From Larus michahellis (Eukaryota; Chordata; Aves; Charadriiformes; Laridae): a stretch of 64,000 nt of DNA. The notes beneath the pieces are model-generated. The model saw only the letters and a program-made list of their open reading frames with translations. It made no database searches and was not told the origin of the DNA. The stretch covers positions 7,276,501 through 7,340,500 of the forward strand of contig NC_133910.1 in assembly GCF_964199755.1 (NCBI RefSeq). The letters are read 5' to 3'. Below are positions 46,480 through 58,053 of the stretch, piece by piece (positions within the stretch are counted from its first letter, which is position 1; each line of letters begins with the position of its first letter). A program made the position numbers and the translations under genes.

Positions 46480-46820
46480 GCCGAGCACAGCCGGACCCCA
46501 CGCGTGTCCGGAGCCCACCCGTGTCCGGACGGCACCCCCGTGTGCTGCCCCCCAACCCCACCCGGGAAGGCTGGACCGGGGGCAGCCCCTCTCCCCCCGC
46601 AGGAGCCCCGGAGCGCGGCCCCGCCGCCCGGGAAGGGGTTAAGCGGGAGGAAGGGCGGCAGAGCGGCGGGGATGCCCGCGGAGCCCACGGCCGGCGCCGT
46701 CCCGCGGGGACACCCCCCTCCGCATTCTCCCCCCGCGGCCCGGCCCCGCGCTCGGCCGCTGCTGCCACCTCCCGGCGCCGCCGCACGGCCGGGAGCAGCC
46801 GGGAGACGGGTCCGTCAGAG
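46480..46820. other. Orphan CpG island
   Basis: A compact CpG-rich block about 1.2 kb upstream of CERCAM exon 1, with no coding exon on either strand that resembles a known protein. It could be a distal CERCAM promoter, the start of a non-coding transcript, or an enhancer. Confidence 0.5.
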
Positions 46821-46839
46821 CCTGATCTGACCCCTCCAT

Positions 46840-47125
46840 GTCCCCACATCCCTCCATCCCTGCCCCTTTTCGTCCCTGCATCCCCTTGTCCCTACATCCC
46901 TGCATCCCCACATCCCTTCCCTCGTACATCCCTGCATCCCCACATCTCTCCATCCCTTTGCCCTGACAACCCTGCCCTTCTTCATCCCTGTGTCCCTTTG
47001 CCCCTATATCCCTTCCCCTCTTCGTTCCTGCATCCATCCCCCACTACATCCCTGCATCCCTATGTCCCAACATCTCTTCATCCCTGCATCCCCCCCACCA
47101 CCACATCCCTGCATCCTCTCCTGGG
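46840..47125. repeat. Degenerate CATCCCTGCATCCC repeat
   Basis: CATCCCTGC, CACATCCC and CTTTGCCCC units repeat imperfectly for about 280 bp on the plus strand. Periodicity is loose, near 8-16 bp. Confidence 0.8.
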
Positions 47126-50100
47126 GATCACAGACAGCCCTTCCTAGCCCGCAACACCTGGGAAGAGCAGAGAGGGATTTCAGTGCCGGATATAACAGGA
47201 TTTTGAGAGGCCTGGATCACAGAGAGGCCAAGCACGACAATTTCCAGCCTGCAGACTGGGATGAAACCCCGCAGAGCCCTGACACCCTCCTCTGCACTGG
47301 GGCCGGGGAAGATGAGCCTGGATGTGCCCTGGCCTGGGCTGGGGCAAGAGCAACACCTGGTTGCTGCCAGCAATTTTTTCCCAGCAATTTCCCACTCCAT
47401 GTGCTCAGCCCCCCCCGTCTCCTGCCCTGGAGATGCAGCATCCCTCACCCAGCGTGGTTCGGCCACAGCCCTGCTGCCCCGGCCACAGCCCACACCAACA
47501 CTGTGGTCTGTGGGCTCGGGGACTGGAGAAGGAGAGACTGGCCTGGGGCGGGCAGAGGTAAGGGGATGCTGTCACTGCACCCTGACATGGGGAAACTGAG
47601 GCACGGACCAATGCAACGTGCAGCGCACGGATGGGACTGGCAGAGGGACGAAGCATCCTGTGCCCTCGCCCACTCAGCCGGGCTCAGAATTGTCCCTGCC
47701 TTTGCAGCCAGCTCTGCAGCCTGCCTTGTCCCCGCAGCCTGGTTGCTGCAGGGCTCACAACGGACCCTCGGAGCCTGCTGAGGGCCAGGTGACACCTTAC
47801 AAGCATCTTTGACCAGGCAATGATGAAAAAAAAAAAACCAAACACTAACGAGCTCAGGGAGAAGGGGGAAATAGAGGTTACCTGCCAGGGCACCTGCTGC
47901 GTGGTCCTCAGGGTGACAACCCACCCGGCTCTGTGCTGCGGCTCAGCACCTCCATCCCCGCCACTCTGCTACCACAGGGCTGTGACAGCCCCTGCACCCC
48001 AGGAGCAGGACTGGCAGACGGGGTGGCAGGTCCCCACGGGGCTCAGGGCATCCCCACAGCTCCACACATCCATGGCGGTACCTGTGACACAGAGCCGACG
48101 TCAGGTCCGAGAGCATCCCGCCTGGAAAAGCACCTTCCCATCCCCGCGCTGCCAGGCTGGCAGCAGCGCTGCACAGCATTCCCAGCAGCCTGGTTTGTTT
48201 TTGCAGGAAAAAGTTGCTTTTGCACCCAGGGCTGAGACTTTTGGCTACCTCGCACCTCTCTCCACCCCTTCCTTGACGTTTTTGAGGATCTTCAGCAAAG
48301 CCTTTGAAAAGCTCCAGGTTCCTCAAATGTCACATTTTTCTGCTTTGAAAGGCTCAGGTTTGGTTGAAAAAAAACGCCCAAATTTATAACGGTATTTATA
48401 TGTATATAAAAAAGCAGAGATTCTGTGTGTATGTGCATGGCGGGGGGGGGTTGGTACAAGTCCCCCGGCCACCCCCAATTTTTTTTGAACTTATTTCACA
48501 AGAAAAAGCACCCCAGGGGCCCCATCGGCTGCCCAGGTCCGTGGTGCCCCTGTCTGCCCCCGAGGGTCCCCACTCCCAAGCCATGATGCCGCCCGAGTGA
48601 TGCCGCCCCCCCCAGACCACTGCCTCGACCAGTCCAGCCTCATGATACCAGCCCATTTCACAGGCGGGGAAACTGAGGCACGGAGCCTGCACGGCCTCCC
48701 GGCAACTGCCCGGCCAGCAGAGACCCCAAACCTAAGGGAGTGCCCGTGACCCTGCAACGCTCCCTGCCCTACCAGCCCCTCATCCCAAGCTGTTCCAGCT
48801 GTTTTCACCGCCCTCCAGCTGTTGGGTAACGCAGGAGGCCGGCACTCCCCTCCCAGCTGGCTTTTCCTTCCAGGTCTCTGCTAAATCCATCTCATCCATG
48901 GGCGCCGCTCTGCTTCCCTCCTCAGCAGGCTGCTCCTGCAATGGGCAAAAACAACACATCTTCCCACCCGGAAAAATCTAGGGGGATTTCAGACATCTTG
49001 GGGAGATTTTGGCCATCCTGGGGGGGATTTTGGCCACCTGGGGGGATGTTGGGCCACCCAAGAGATGCTCTGCCAGAGAAGCTGGAGCCCGGGGGGACCA
49101 ATATCCCCATCCCGGCTGGGGGAAACAGGGAGGTCCGTATCACCGTAAATGGGGCAGACACGTGTCACCGGCCCCAGCAACCACTGGGCTGTGTCACCCC
49201 ACACCCCGGCCCGTTGGGAGACAGCCTGGGGTGGGCTGTGAACATCGGGGAGGGAGAAGCCTCTCCCCTTCGTGCCCCGTTGGGAGCAGAGAGCCTGGGC
49301 TGTGTGGGATGCTCTGCTCCACCTGCAAGGCACCGCCGTGCTTGGAGCCACGTTCGAGCCATGCAGGCACATCCCTCCCAGGTGGCACAGCCAGCTCAGC
49401 CCCAAAATGGTCCCTTTTCTCCCCAAGTTGGACTACATGTGTCAGTGCAGAGCCAGCAGTGTCCTGAGCCAGTGTCCCCTGGCTCCAGGCATCAAAGAGG
49501 ACCGTGGGCACCCACCAGCTCCGGGAGCGGGCAGAGGGACACCTCCCTCAGCAAGGGGAAACTGAGGCAGGAGGCTGAACCCAGGGTGCCCCGTCCCCGC
49601 TGCGGAGTGGGGGATGCACACCCTGCCGGGCCTTCACCCTGGGGACGATGGAGAGCTGCTCTCCATCCCCCCGCTGCTCCCTCTCAGAGGCACAGCAACA
49701 GAGGGGTACCCCGATGGGACGGGTCCCCCCTGCAACGCGCTGACCCATGCGCTCCTGTCCCCTCCGTCCCCTCCCTCCTCTCCCCCCGAGTCGGTCCCCG
49801 TCCCAACCCGGGGCAGCTGTGGCCGAAAACAAAGCTGTCCCCTTCAGCACAATACCCTTCTGTGTCCCCCCCCCCAGATGCTGACCGCTGGGGTGGGCAG
49901 CGGCCGGGCTGGAGGCGTCGAGGGGCTGTGCCAGGCCCCCGCTGGCAGGGGACAATGTTGGCAGTGATGGAGAGTAGGTATTTCAAAAGGTTTTGTTTTC
50001 GGGTTGACCCGCCGAGCCAGCGTGACCCCGCAGCCCCCCACCCAGCCCTGCTCCTCCATCCCAATAGAAACCGGCCACATTCCTGACCTCGGGAGGTGGG

Positions 50101-51340
50101 GGGGGGGAAGTTTCAAACCTCCCCGGGAAGGAGACAATGGGGGTGTCAGGGCCGTGATTTAGGAGGGGGGGGCTCTTTCCATCACAAAGGCGAGACAAAG
50201 GCGCTCGGAGCTGGGAAAGGGGCTTCGGTGGCGGCTCAGGAGCGGGGCCGTGGTATTGTGCCTGGCCAGCCGGCCTCGGCAGCAGGACAGCCAGGGCCCA
50301 CCACCTCCCACTGGCTCCTGTTGGGTCCCATTGGGTGCCACCAGGTGCCACCAGGTCCCACTGGGTCCCATCACACTCTCCATCCCAGCCCCTACCGCAA
50401 CCCTCTCCGCGGCCACCCTGGGCACCAGGGTCTGGTGGCTTCATGGGTGTCACTGCCACCCATGGCAGGAGGGAGCGGGTCCCCCATCCCCAAGTGGGAT
50501 GGCCGGGGCACCCCCAGCTCCCTGCACCACCCTGTGCCAGTGGGGCTGGCCAGGAACCAGCCTGTCCCGGGGGGCCGTGGGCACCCCATGGGTCAGGGCT
50601 TGGGACCAGGCCCCTGGATGGCTGTACCCATCCTGGGGACACACGCAGCCCCAGAGCCCTGACCCCCCGCCATGTGCCCTCCCCGGGTGCTCAGGGCCGG
50701 GGTCCCCCTCTCCTCTGCCGGGGCCGGTCCCGGGGCCGAGGGATGAGCAGCTCCTCTGTCCGCCGCTCAAAGGGGCTTTGTGTGCCCCGGGGCCAACGGT
50801 GCCCAGCACCACCCGCCACCGCCGGCACGGGCACCGCGCCGCTGCCCGCACCTCGCAGCCTGTGCACACCCCCTTTTCCAGCTGCCCCCTGCCCCGACCC
50901 TCCTCCTCCATCCCTTGGGGGGAACTCAGCCTCAAACCGTGGTAAACCCCCCCCCAAAAAAACAGGAAACTGCTTAACAGACGCCCAACTTACAGTGTCC
51001 TCCACCGCCGAGCTGAGCCCGCGTCTCCGGCCAGTGTCCTGGTGCCGAAGGGCTCAGAGCCTGCATGGAGAGGGTTTTTTTTTTTACAGGAGAAATATTT
51101 TTCTCCCGGTGCTGGATGGCTGATCCGCAGGAAAAGCTGGAAACAAGTTCATTGGCTTTTCTCTCGCTCCATCTCCCTGCCCTAATTTTTATTTTCCTGG
51201 CAGCCGGCGAGAGGAAGGGAGCTGGCAAGGTGATGCTTTTTTGGGAAGAGGGGAACTGCTGGTGAAAGAGGCATTCACCGCGCCGGGAGCCTGGGAAAGC
51301 CGGGAGCCGGGGGGCCGGTGGGAGGGCGGGAGGCTGATCA
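47126..51340. other. Intergenic stretch, no gene recognised
   Basis: Long open frames (for example 48941-50086) are byproducts of high GC content. Short near-repeats of GGGGGATTTTGGCCA occur at 48985-49055. An AT-richer, pyrimidine-rich segment at 48235-48430 could be a conserved element, but nothing diagnostic was seen. Confidence 0.45.
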
Positions 51341-51344
51341 CCGG

Positions 51345-51412
51345 CTGCCGTGCCGAGGCTGACCGGTGTGCCGAGGCTCACGGCCGTGCCGAGGCTCATG
51401 GCCGAGCGGAGG
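51345..51412. repeat. Short tandem repeat of GTGCCGAGGCT units
   Basis: Three near-identical copies of GCCGTGCCGAGGCTCA about 19-20 bp apart, with CTGACCGGT/CACGGC variation between them. Confidence 0.75.
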
Positions 51413-51789
51413 CCAGCGGCAGGTGGAGGGGCTCCGGCGGGACGCAACAGAAAGCCAATGACATCATGTTGTGGGGTTTTTTTTCCAGGATGAAATGTAA
51501 TTTGCAGACGACATCCCGGGCCGCCCGCGAGTGAGGAGCTGGATGGGTCCCCCCAGGACACACAGGGAGCGCAGGGCTGGGCCGAGCTTTATTTTTTCCC
51601 CCTTTTTGGGTCAGAAAAACTACATTTTAGTTCCTAACCTGCTGGCACTGTGCTCCCCGGCACTCAGAGGGCAGGTCTGTCAGACCAGAGCCCGGCACAG
51701 CCGGCGCCGGCGCCCTGTCGGGGACCCCCCATCCCCACGGTGGGGCAGGATCCGTCCCCGGCCGCCCAACCCGGGATGGCTCCTTTCGC

Positions 51790-52310
51790 CTCTTCCCTCT
51801 TAATTTTGTTTAGAAACTTGTCAGGTTGGTACATAAAGGAGGTGGAAAGATCAATCCCAGCTTTTCATCAGTGTGGGAAAAAGTATTTCACTAATCCATA
51901 TTTATTGGTGTAAGGAGCCGGGGGGGGGGAGGGCGAGAGACCCTAATGGTCAGGAGCAAAGGACAGAAGGGACAGTTTAAGGCTGCCCTTTTTGGAGAGG
52001 TCACATGTCACCAAAATCTTTCGGTTGTCTCGGGATTGGTTACATTCTGTTCTCTTTTTTTCTATTCAGGTTGCCAAGCAACTGGCTAAGACCAGCCAAG
52101 ATATTTTCTTTATTACAAGTGGAGCAGAAAGCACCAAGGAGGAGAGAGATAAAAAAAAAAAAAGGGGGGGGGGGAAGAGAAGAGAAGAAGTTTAGACAAT
52201 TAACATTTATAGGATCACATAACTTCATTAACTCGGCCGAGATTTGGGAAAGAGACTTCAAAAAAAAAAAAAAAAGGTGGTGGTGGGGGAGCGTTAGGAA
52301 TTAAAGCGAG
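51790..52310. promoter_or_regulatory. AT-rich candidate conserved non-coding block
   Basis: About 500 bp of markedly AT-rich, complex sequence interrupts GC-rich DNA. It includes CACTAATCCATATTTATTGG, GATTGGTTACATTC (inverted CCAAT) and two A-tracts at 52150-52164 and 52260-52275 that flank G-runs or simple repeats. It contains no convincing exon. Conservation is inferred only from its contrast with the surroundings. Confidence 0.35.
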
Positions 52311-53263
52311 TTAAAAGGCCGGCAGGTCCAGGGCTAAAACAATGCGGGAGCACTCGGGAGCGGCGACGGGGGCTTCCCTCCGATGGTTCCCACTTCCCAA
52401 AGAGCCGGCCAGTCCCTGGTGATGGCTGCGACCCAGCGCAGGGGCCTTCAGCTGTTGCTGATGCTCTTTTTTTTTTTCACATGCCGGCTTTCTTTTGATT
52501 TTCACACTCCTGGAAGTGGGTTTATTGCTGGTAGCGCTGGCAGGGAGCTGTGGGGAGCCCGTCGGAGGGAGGCGCGTGGCCATGGCAGGGCATCCCCCTG
52601 GCCCTGGCCATGGCGTGGGGCACAGGCTGTGGGGATGCAGCTGTCCCCAGGCCCTGGGCCGCCTTTGTGCCTCTGTGGGGGTGTGGAACCTCCTGGGGCC
52701 AGGGAAGAGCCTCTGTGGGCCAGCAGCCCCCGGTCGCAGACCCCTGTGCTGTTGGTCCCTGCTCGGGGCCCAGGCCTTATCCCGGCCCTGGGCTGTCCCC
52801 TGCTCCAGTCCTGGCCCCGCCGCGGGCAGGGGACATCGCTGTGGGCTGGGGACAGGAGCTGGGGTCACCCTGCAGCTCCGCAGGGCCAGGATGCTCCAAG
52901 CATCCTCGGGGCTGCGGGAGTTTCTCTCCCAGCACGAACCAGCCCCTCTCACTCCTTGGCCAGACCCCGTTCAAGGACACGGGGGGAGGTGAGGAGGGAC
53001 AGGGACCCCCCCCCCGGGACCCCCCCCTCAGCCCCTGCACACCCGCCAGTCACCCCCTGGTTCTGCTGAGGGACTCCAGGGACAGCCGGGGCGGTGGCGG
53101 GCAGTGATGGGGTGAAGGCAGGGGCTGACTCCGTGCTCTTCCCCACGGATGGGGGCACCCCCGGCGGGCCGGGGCTGGGGGGGGTCCCCGGGCGGGCAGA
53201 GGCAGGCGATGCCCCCGCACCCCCAGCCGGAGCCCGCAGCTGCCGGCCTGGCAAGTCGGTAAT

Positions 53264-53300
53264 ATTCATTAGGGGAAAACAATGAGCATTATTTATCCCC
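53264..53300 (+). promoter_or_regulatory. AT-rich module copy 1 (ATTCATTA ... ACAATGAGCATT ... ATTTATCCCC)
   Basis: Contains a homeodomain-type ATTCATTA, a SOX-type ACAATG and GCATTATTTATCCCC. It shares order and most bases with the module at 53715-53753, despite lying in otherwise unrelated GC-rich sequence. Confidence 0.5.
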
Positions 53301-53714
53301 AGCACTTTCTCTGCCGTGGGGGTGCGGGGGGGCCGGGGTGGGGTGCAGGTGACCCCATACCCCACGGGGGGACCCGGGCAGTGCCACCCCCGCGGCAGCA
53401 GGACCGGTGGGTCCCCAAGGGGGACCGGGGGTGGGGTGGGAGAGGGACCCCGGCTCCAGCCCTGCCCGGGGTGGGGGGGGGGGACGGGGGACCCCCCACC
53501 CCCGAGCGTTGCCAACCGCGTCCGTCCCCGGGGCCGGGCGGCGGGACCCCGGGCCGGGGCGCTCGCCGGGCCCCCGAGCAGCGGGAGCGGGGGCTGCGGG
53601 CCGGGCCGTGCCGGGCCGAGCCGGGCCCGGGGGCCGGGGTTTGGGAGCTGTGTCTTTAAGAGATGGCTGGCTCCAGGTTGCAGCTGCTGTTTCTGTGCTA
53701 TAGAGACAGTGGAG

Positions 53715-53753
53715 ATTCATTACTCCTAAAACACAATGGGCATTTATCACCCC
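53715..53753 (+). promoter_or_regulatory. AT-rich module copy 2 (ATTCATTA ... ACAATGGGCATTTATC ... CCCC)
   Basis: Second copy of the module, within a 180-bp AT-rich island (53655-53850) inside the CpG island. ACAATGG at 53733-53739 and ATTGTT at 53826-53831 are SOX-type sites. It lies about 1.3 kb upstream of the miR-219 hairpin and may belong to its promoter or enhancer. Confidence 0.5.
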
Positions 53754-54346
53754 GTGGTGTTATTCAAATCCAGTACCAATTGAAGGTCATCCCCATTCTT
53801 TTCTCGCCGGCTCTGCAACACATTTATTGTTGTGCCGTTCAACTAAAAGCCCTGCCCGGCCCCGGCGCAGCCCGCAGAGCCCCGGTGTGCGCATCCCTCC
53901 CGGGTGGATTTGGGACCCTCCCGGCTGGATACGGCGTGGAGGAAGCGGGGCAGAGCCGGGGGCGGCTCGGCGGGGCCCGGGGCCGGCGGCAGGTGCAGCG
54001 GTGGCCCCGCCGGTTCTGCCCCGCCGAGCCCCGGGGGCCGCCGCCCGCTCCGCCCCCGCGGGACGCACTTTTCCGCGCCCCGTGGAAAGTGGGAGCCCCG
54101 CCGGGGCGGAGGGCGGCTCGGGCAGCCGGGGGTCCGCCGCTCGCCCGTCCTCCTCGGCCCTCCCCCGGGGAGACCGGCTCGGCCCCGCCGCGGCCACCGG
54201 CACCGGCACCGGCACCGGCGGGGGGAAGCGCCGGCAGCGGGCCGGGATTTTCCCTGGCTGGAGAGGGGGGATTTGTTCCCAACTTCGTGGGAGCCGGTCG
54301 GTGAGAAGGGGCTGGGGGAGAAGCCTGGATTTTTCCTCTTTTTCTT

Positions 54347-54370
54347 TTATTTATTATTATTATTATTAAT
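54347..54370. repeat. (TTA)n microsatellite
   Basis: About seven TTA/TAT units follow a polypyrimidine stretch. Confidence 0.85.
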
Positions 54371-54660
54371 ATTTCTCCCCCCCCTCCCCCCGGTTGGGCA
54401 TTTATAAATTTCGGCGATTTTTTTCAAAGTGCCCGAATTTTGAGGGCGATCCGCTTGGAATTGGTTAATTCTCCGAGGCAGGAGCGGCGGCGGCGGCAGC
54501 GCCGGGGGTCTGTGCCCGCAGCCCCGCGGCATCCCCCCCGCCGGGCCCCGGGGCTGCCGGGGCACCGAGCCCCGCCGGCGGCACCGGCCCCGCCGCACCG
54601 AGTGCCCGCTCCACCGGGGCTGCTCCGGCGGGGATGAATCGCTGGTTTTCGTTTTCTGGC

Positions 54661-54780
54661 TTTTTTTTTTTTCCCCTTCTTCTTTTTTTTTTTTTTTCGC
54701 TTGATGTTGGTTTAATTTTTTTCTTTATCTCTTTCTCTCTTTTTTTTTTTTAATAAGGGCTGATTTTTTTTTTTTTTTTC
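54661..54780. repeat. Cluster of long T-tracts
   Basis: Four T runs of about 10-15 bases, separated by CTTC-, CGCTTGATG- and CTCTCTC-type spacers. The cluster lies 250 bp upstream of the miR-219 hairpin, within the CpG island. Confidence 0.85.
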
Positions 54781-55015
54781 GGAGGGGTAAGAAACGAGTT
54801 GATAAAATTAAACCCCTCGCGGTGGCATTAAATCGAAACCAGGATGCGAAGCGCCGCGGCGGCGCTGGAAACTTGTTGGGGCTGGAGCAGCGGTTCGGTA
54901 GGGCCGAGAAACGGGGAGCGGGCGGCGGCGGGCAGCCGGCTCGGTGCCCGTGTGTCCCTTCTTTTCCAGGCTCCAGCCGGACTCCCCCTTGGAAGATCCC
55001 CGCGAGCCCGGGACG

Positions 55016-55108
55016 GGAATCTCCGCTTCTGATTGTCCAAACGCAATTCTTGTGCGATGGAGCCCTACGAACCAAGAATTGTGTCTGGACATCTGTAGCA
55101 GAGATTTC
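55016..55108 (+). ncRNA. MIR219-2: miR-219-2 precursor hairpin
   Basis: The 5p arm starts TGATTGTCCAAACGCAAT at 55030-55050 and is identical to vertebrate miR-219-5p. The 3p arm, 55075-55096, begins AGAATTGTGTCTGGACATC and is nearly the remembered miR-219-2-3p (AGAATTGTGGCTGGACATC). The arms pair across a 24-base loop, and the flanks GGAATCTC and GAGATTTC extend the stem. miR-219 promotes oligodendrocyte differentiation and myelination in vertebrates by repressing progenitor genes. In human, miR-219-2 lies between URM1 and CERCAM on the strand opposite both; the same relation holds here. No protein product is expected. Confidence 0.96.
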
Positions 55109-58047
55109 AACTCCACCGGCTGGGCTGCAGGAAGGTGCTTTGGGGCGGAGGAAGAAGGACGGAGCTTTCCCCGGGCCCGGGGCACGGCAAGGTAACCGGG
55201 AACCGCTCCCGGCTGCAGCCCGGGGAAGCCTCGGCCAGGATTTCAAGGAAACTAAATAAAACACCGGCGGCGGCTCCGCACCGCTCAGCGCTGCCGGGGG
55301 CATTCGGTCCTAATGCGTCAAATACCGGCCGGGTCCTCACCGTGCCGGGCAGGGACCGGGCAGGGACCGGGCAGGGACGGAGGGGCCGAGCCGGGGGCTC
55401 CGGCGCTTCGCCGGGGACGGAGCCGAGCGCGGCGGGAGCCCGGGCCCTGCGGCTCCATCCCGGTTTATCCTTCTGGTATTTTTTTTTTTTTAATTGCATT
55501 TTAATTTAATTTAATTTATTTTGGCGTGCGCCCGGCCCTGGTGCGCGGTGGGGACTCCTCCGCACCGGGGGTTGAGGTCCCCGCCGGCCGGGACACCCTC
55601 CTCCTCCCGCTCGCCCCGGGCGCACCGAGGCCGCTCCGGCCGCGCTGGGCTCTCCGCCGAACCGGGAACAGACCCCGCCGCTCGGGCAGCGAGCCCCGGG
55701 CTCGGCGGAGAGCGGCCCGGCCCCGGGCTCGGCGGCGGGGCTCGGAGCCGCCGGAGCAGCCCCTGGAAACCAGGGCCGGGAGGAGGCTTTTAACAGAGAG
55801 GCTTTATGAGTCCACAAGCCAAGGGACTCGGCCGGGGCTGCCAAGGAAACCCAGGAGGAGGAGGGAAGCATTACAAGATCCGAGCAAAATTTCACCAAGA
55901 GCCTATCTAGGACAAAGCTGGAGGCAGAGAATGTTTTAAAAGGCTTTTATTTCAGAAACTTTTTTTTTTTTTTTGTTACAGGATTTTGCTGTACCTCTCT
56001 TCTCCCCTCCCCTGGCTTCCCTCATCTTCCCATTTCTAGTTTGGTTTTTTTTAGCAGTGATTGGCAGCTTTTACTACAGCAGGAGCTAAGCCATCTGGGT
56101 CTACCTGCGCTGGCGAGGGGAGTAACACCTCCCAGGGAAGGAACTCATCCTATCGTGAGCAAACAGCTGGGGGGGGATAAGAACAGACAAGCCCAGCCTA
56201 AGGCAGAATCGCAGCGTAGAGCGTAGAGGCCAGGCAGGCAGCAGCGCTGAAGACGAACCTGCCTTTTCCCACTTGGGTTTAAGCCCGTTTCAAGCTGCAC
56301 GCCACGCAGGTTTATTGTTTTTCAGCCAGCTCCTACCGTCACCTGGGATCCCCCCTCCGCTCCCCTGGCCCAGCAGAGCTTATGGCGGTGAACTCAGGAC
56401 AGAGAAGAGCCTTTGGCCCGTCCGTGTCATTTACAAACGGCACAAGCTGGACTTGAGTCGCTGCGGCTGGATTTGGAAAAGGCTGAATATGGGTTCGTTA
56501 CCAGCAGTGGGCTTGAAATTAGGGTTTCTCAGATGCAGCAGCATTGTAGTCTGTGGGTGCTTTTAGTTACGCAGGTTGTGATGGGGTAAACGTGCAAGAG
56601 GAGTCACTGGAGTCAGACAGGGGAATTGCTCTTCGGCACTCCCTCTGCGTCAGACAAACTCCTCTGTCAGACAGAGAAACTCCTCTGTCAGGCGCAGGAT
56701 GGGAAAAGCTCCTGGAACGGAGCTCTGGGGGCGTCAGGCCAGGCTGCCTGAGCAGGGGCTGGTGTACCGTGCTGCTCACCGCGCCCCAGCTCCTCCTCAG
56801 CAGCTCCCAGAGACCGAGGACGGGGCAAGAAGTACGTGGTGCAGACCAGCTCTGAGATTGTATGATTGAGCTTACGGCACTGGGGAGCACCCTGCCCCGG
56901 GAGAGCCGCTGCTCAGGCAGGAGTTCCACTGCCAGGGACCACCGCGTGCTGCTGGAGCCATGCCAGAATGCAGGTGAGCAGGGCAGGGGGGAGCACAGGA
57001 AGGACAATCCCGGTCGGACGCTCCTAGAAGCTCACGCAGCACGTTTCAGACCTGTTGGTGCCAATGCTATCCTCTCTGACCCCTTCCCCGTGCTCTCGCC
57101 GTGGCCTCCCGGCTGGCAGGTGGACCACTCCGTCTGTCCAAGGAAACTTCTGGAAAGCAAAGAGCATCCGTGCCCTAGCAGAGCTGTGCACACCCACTTC
57201 CGCTGCGCTCACAGGACTTCCTCAGGGTGCGCAGTAAGAAGCCTCCCCCTCCAGCTCATGGAAAGGGTTAAAGCCACTGACTTTCCTTCCTGGGTCTCCG
57301 TGATTTAACCGTGCACCTCCATCCCCAGCCAGGCTGCAGCAATGCAGCTCCCCGCCCGCACAGAACGCAAGGCAGGATGATCAATTCTGTCCATCACGGT
57401 GACAGAAAGATAATTTGCTGCCCTTATCACTCCGTGCTGTCTCAGGCCGGGCACGGGTTTGTTTCCCCTCCAACCAAATGGTTATAGATTGACATTGTTT
57501 GTGGGCAAGTACTTCACCCTGCCTCAGCCCAGGTATGAGAGAGGCATAAGGCATCAGAAAAACAAAACCAAAAAAGGCTATTTCTCTCCTGCTTCCCAGA
57601 AATAAATATCCTGACAAGTGGAAAGCCACTACAGAGGGCTCTGAAGCTGTAATGTCTGCCACCTCAGAGAAAAACTAGTAAAGTCACCTTTTGTTTCCTT
57701 GCACTTCATGTCTCGCCCTTTCCTGATCGTCCCTGTGGCTCGTGCAGACTGCACTGACACTAAGTATTGTGTTAAAAGAATCCCAGTGCCCAGCACCAAC
57801 GCAGAAGCCCCCCAGCCTTGCCCCAAAGCAGGCCCAGCTCCCCCAGAACGTCCCGCTGCCTGCAAAGACCCACCGTCCTACTCGAGGTTCAGCACCCCTC
57901 TTCCTCCCACCACAGAAAAACAAAGCCCCGCATGCTGCAGGTGCTCTCTGCTTGTTAGGGTACCTGGAAGTGCAGTCAGGAGAGGTGAAATGAGGACCAA
58001 AAGATGGATGCTGTTGTGGCGGACAGCAGGCCGTGTGCTGGCAGGGC
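55109..58047. other. Intergenic between miR-219-2 and the URM1 3' end
   Basis: The CpG island fades by about 55800. A short direct repeat, ACTCCTCTGTCAGRC, occurs twice near 56660-56695. Open frames here match no known protein. The stretch may be transcribed as part of the miR-219 primary RNA. Confidence 0.45.
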
Positions 58048-58053
58048 TTTATT
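58048..58053 (-). terminator. URM1: URM1 poly(A) signal AATAAA
   Basis: TTTATT on the plus strand reads AATAAA on the minus strand, about 150 bases after the URM1 stop codon. Confidence 0.75.

Larger units (their letters stand above)
53460..55790 (+). promoter_or_regulatory. Large CpG island, candidate promoter region of the miR-219-2 primary transcript
   Basis: More than 2 kb of CpG-rich sequence surrounds the microRNA with no coding exon. It contains GC boxes and a CCGGCACCGGCACCGG run near 54200. It is interrupted by the AT-rich island at 53655-53850 and the T-tracts at 54350-54780. The transcription start cannot be placed from sequence alone. Confidence 0.5.

Noticed and set aside
48941-50086. 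381-residue plus-strand open frame in the intergenic region
   Set aside because: Long open frames are common in such GC-rich DNA; composition is unlike a folded protein and no family was recognised.
54822-55259. Open frames crossing the miR-219 hairpin
   Set aside because: The conserved signal there is the RNA hairpin; the frames have no similarity to proteins.
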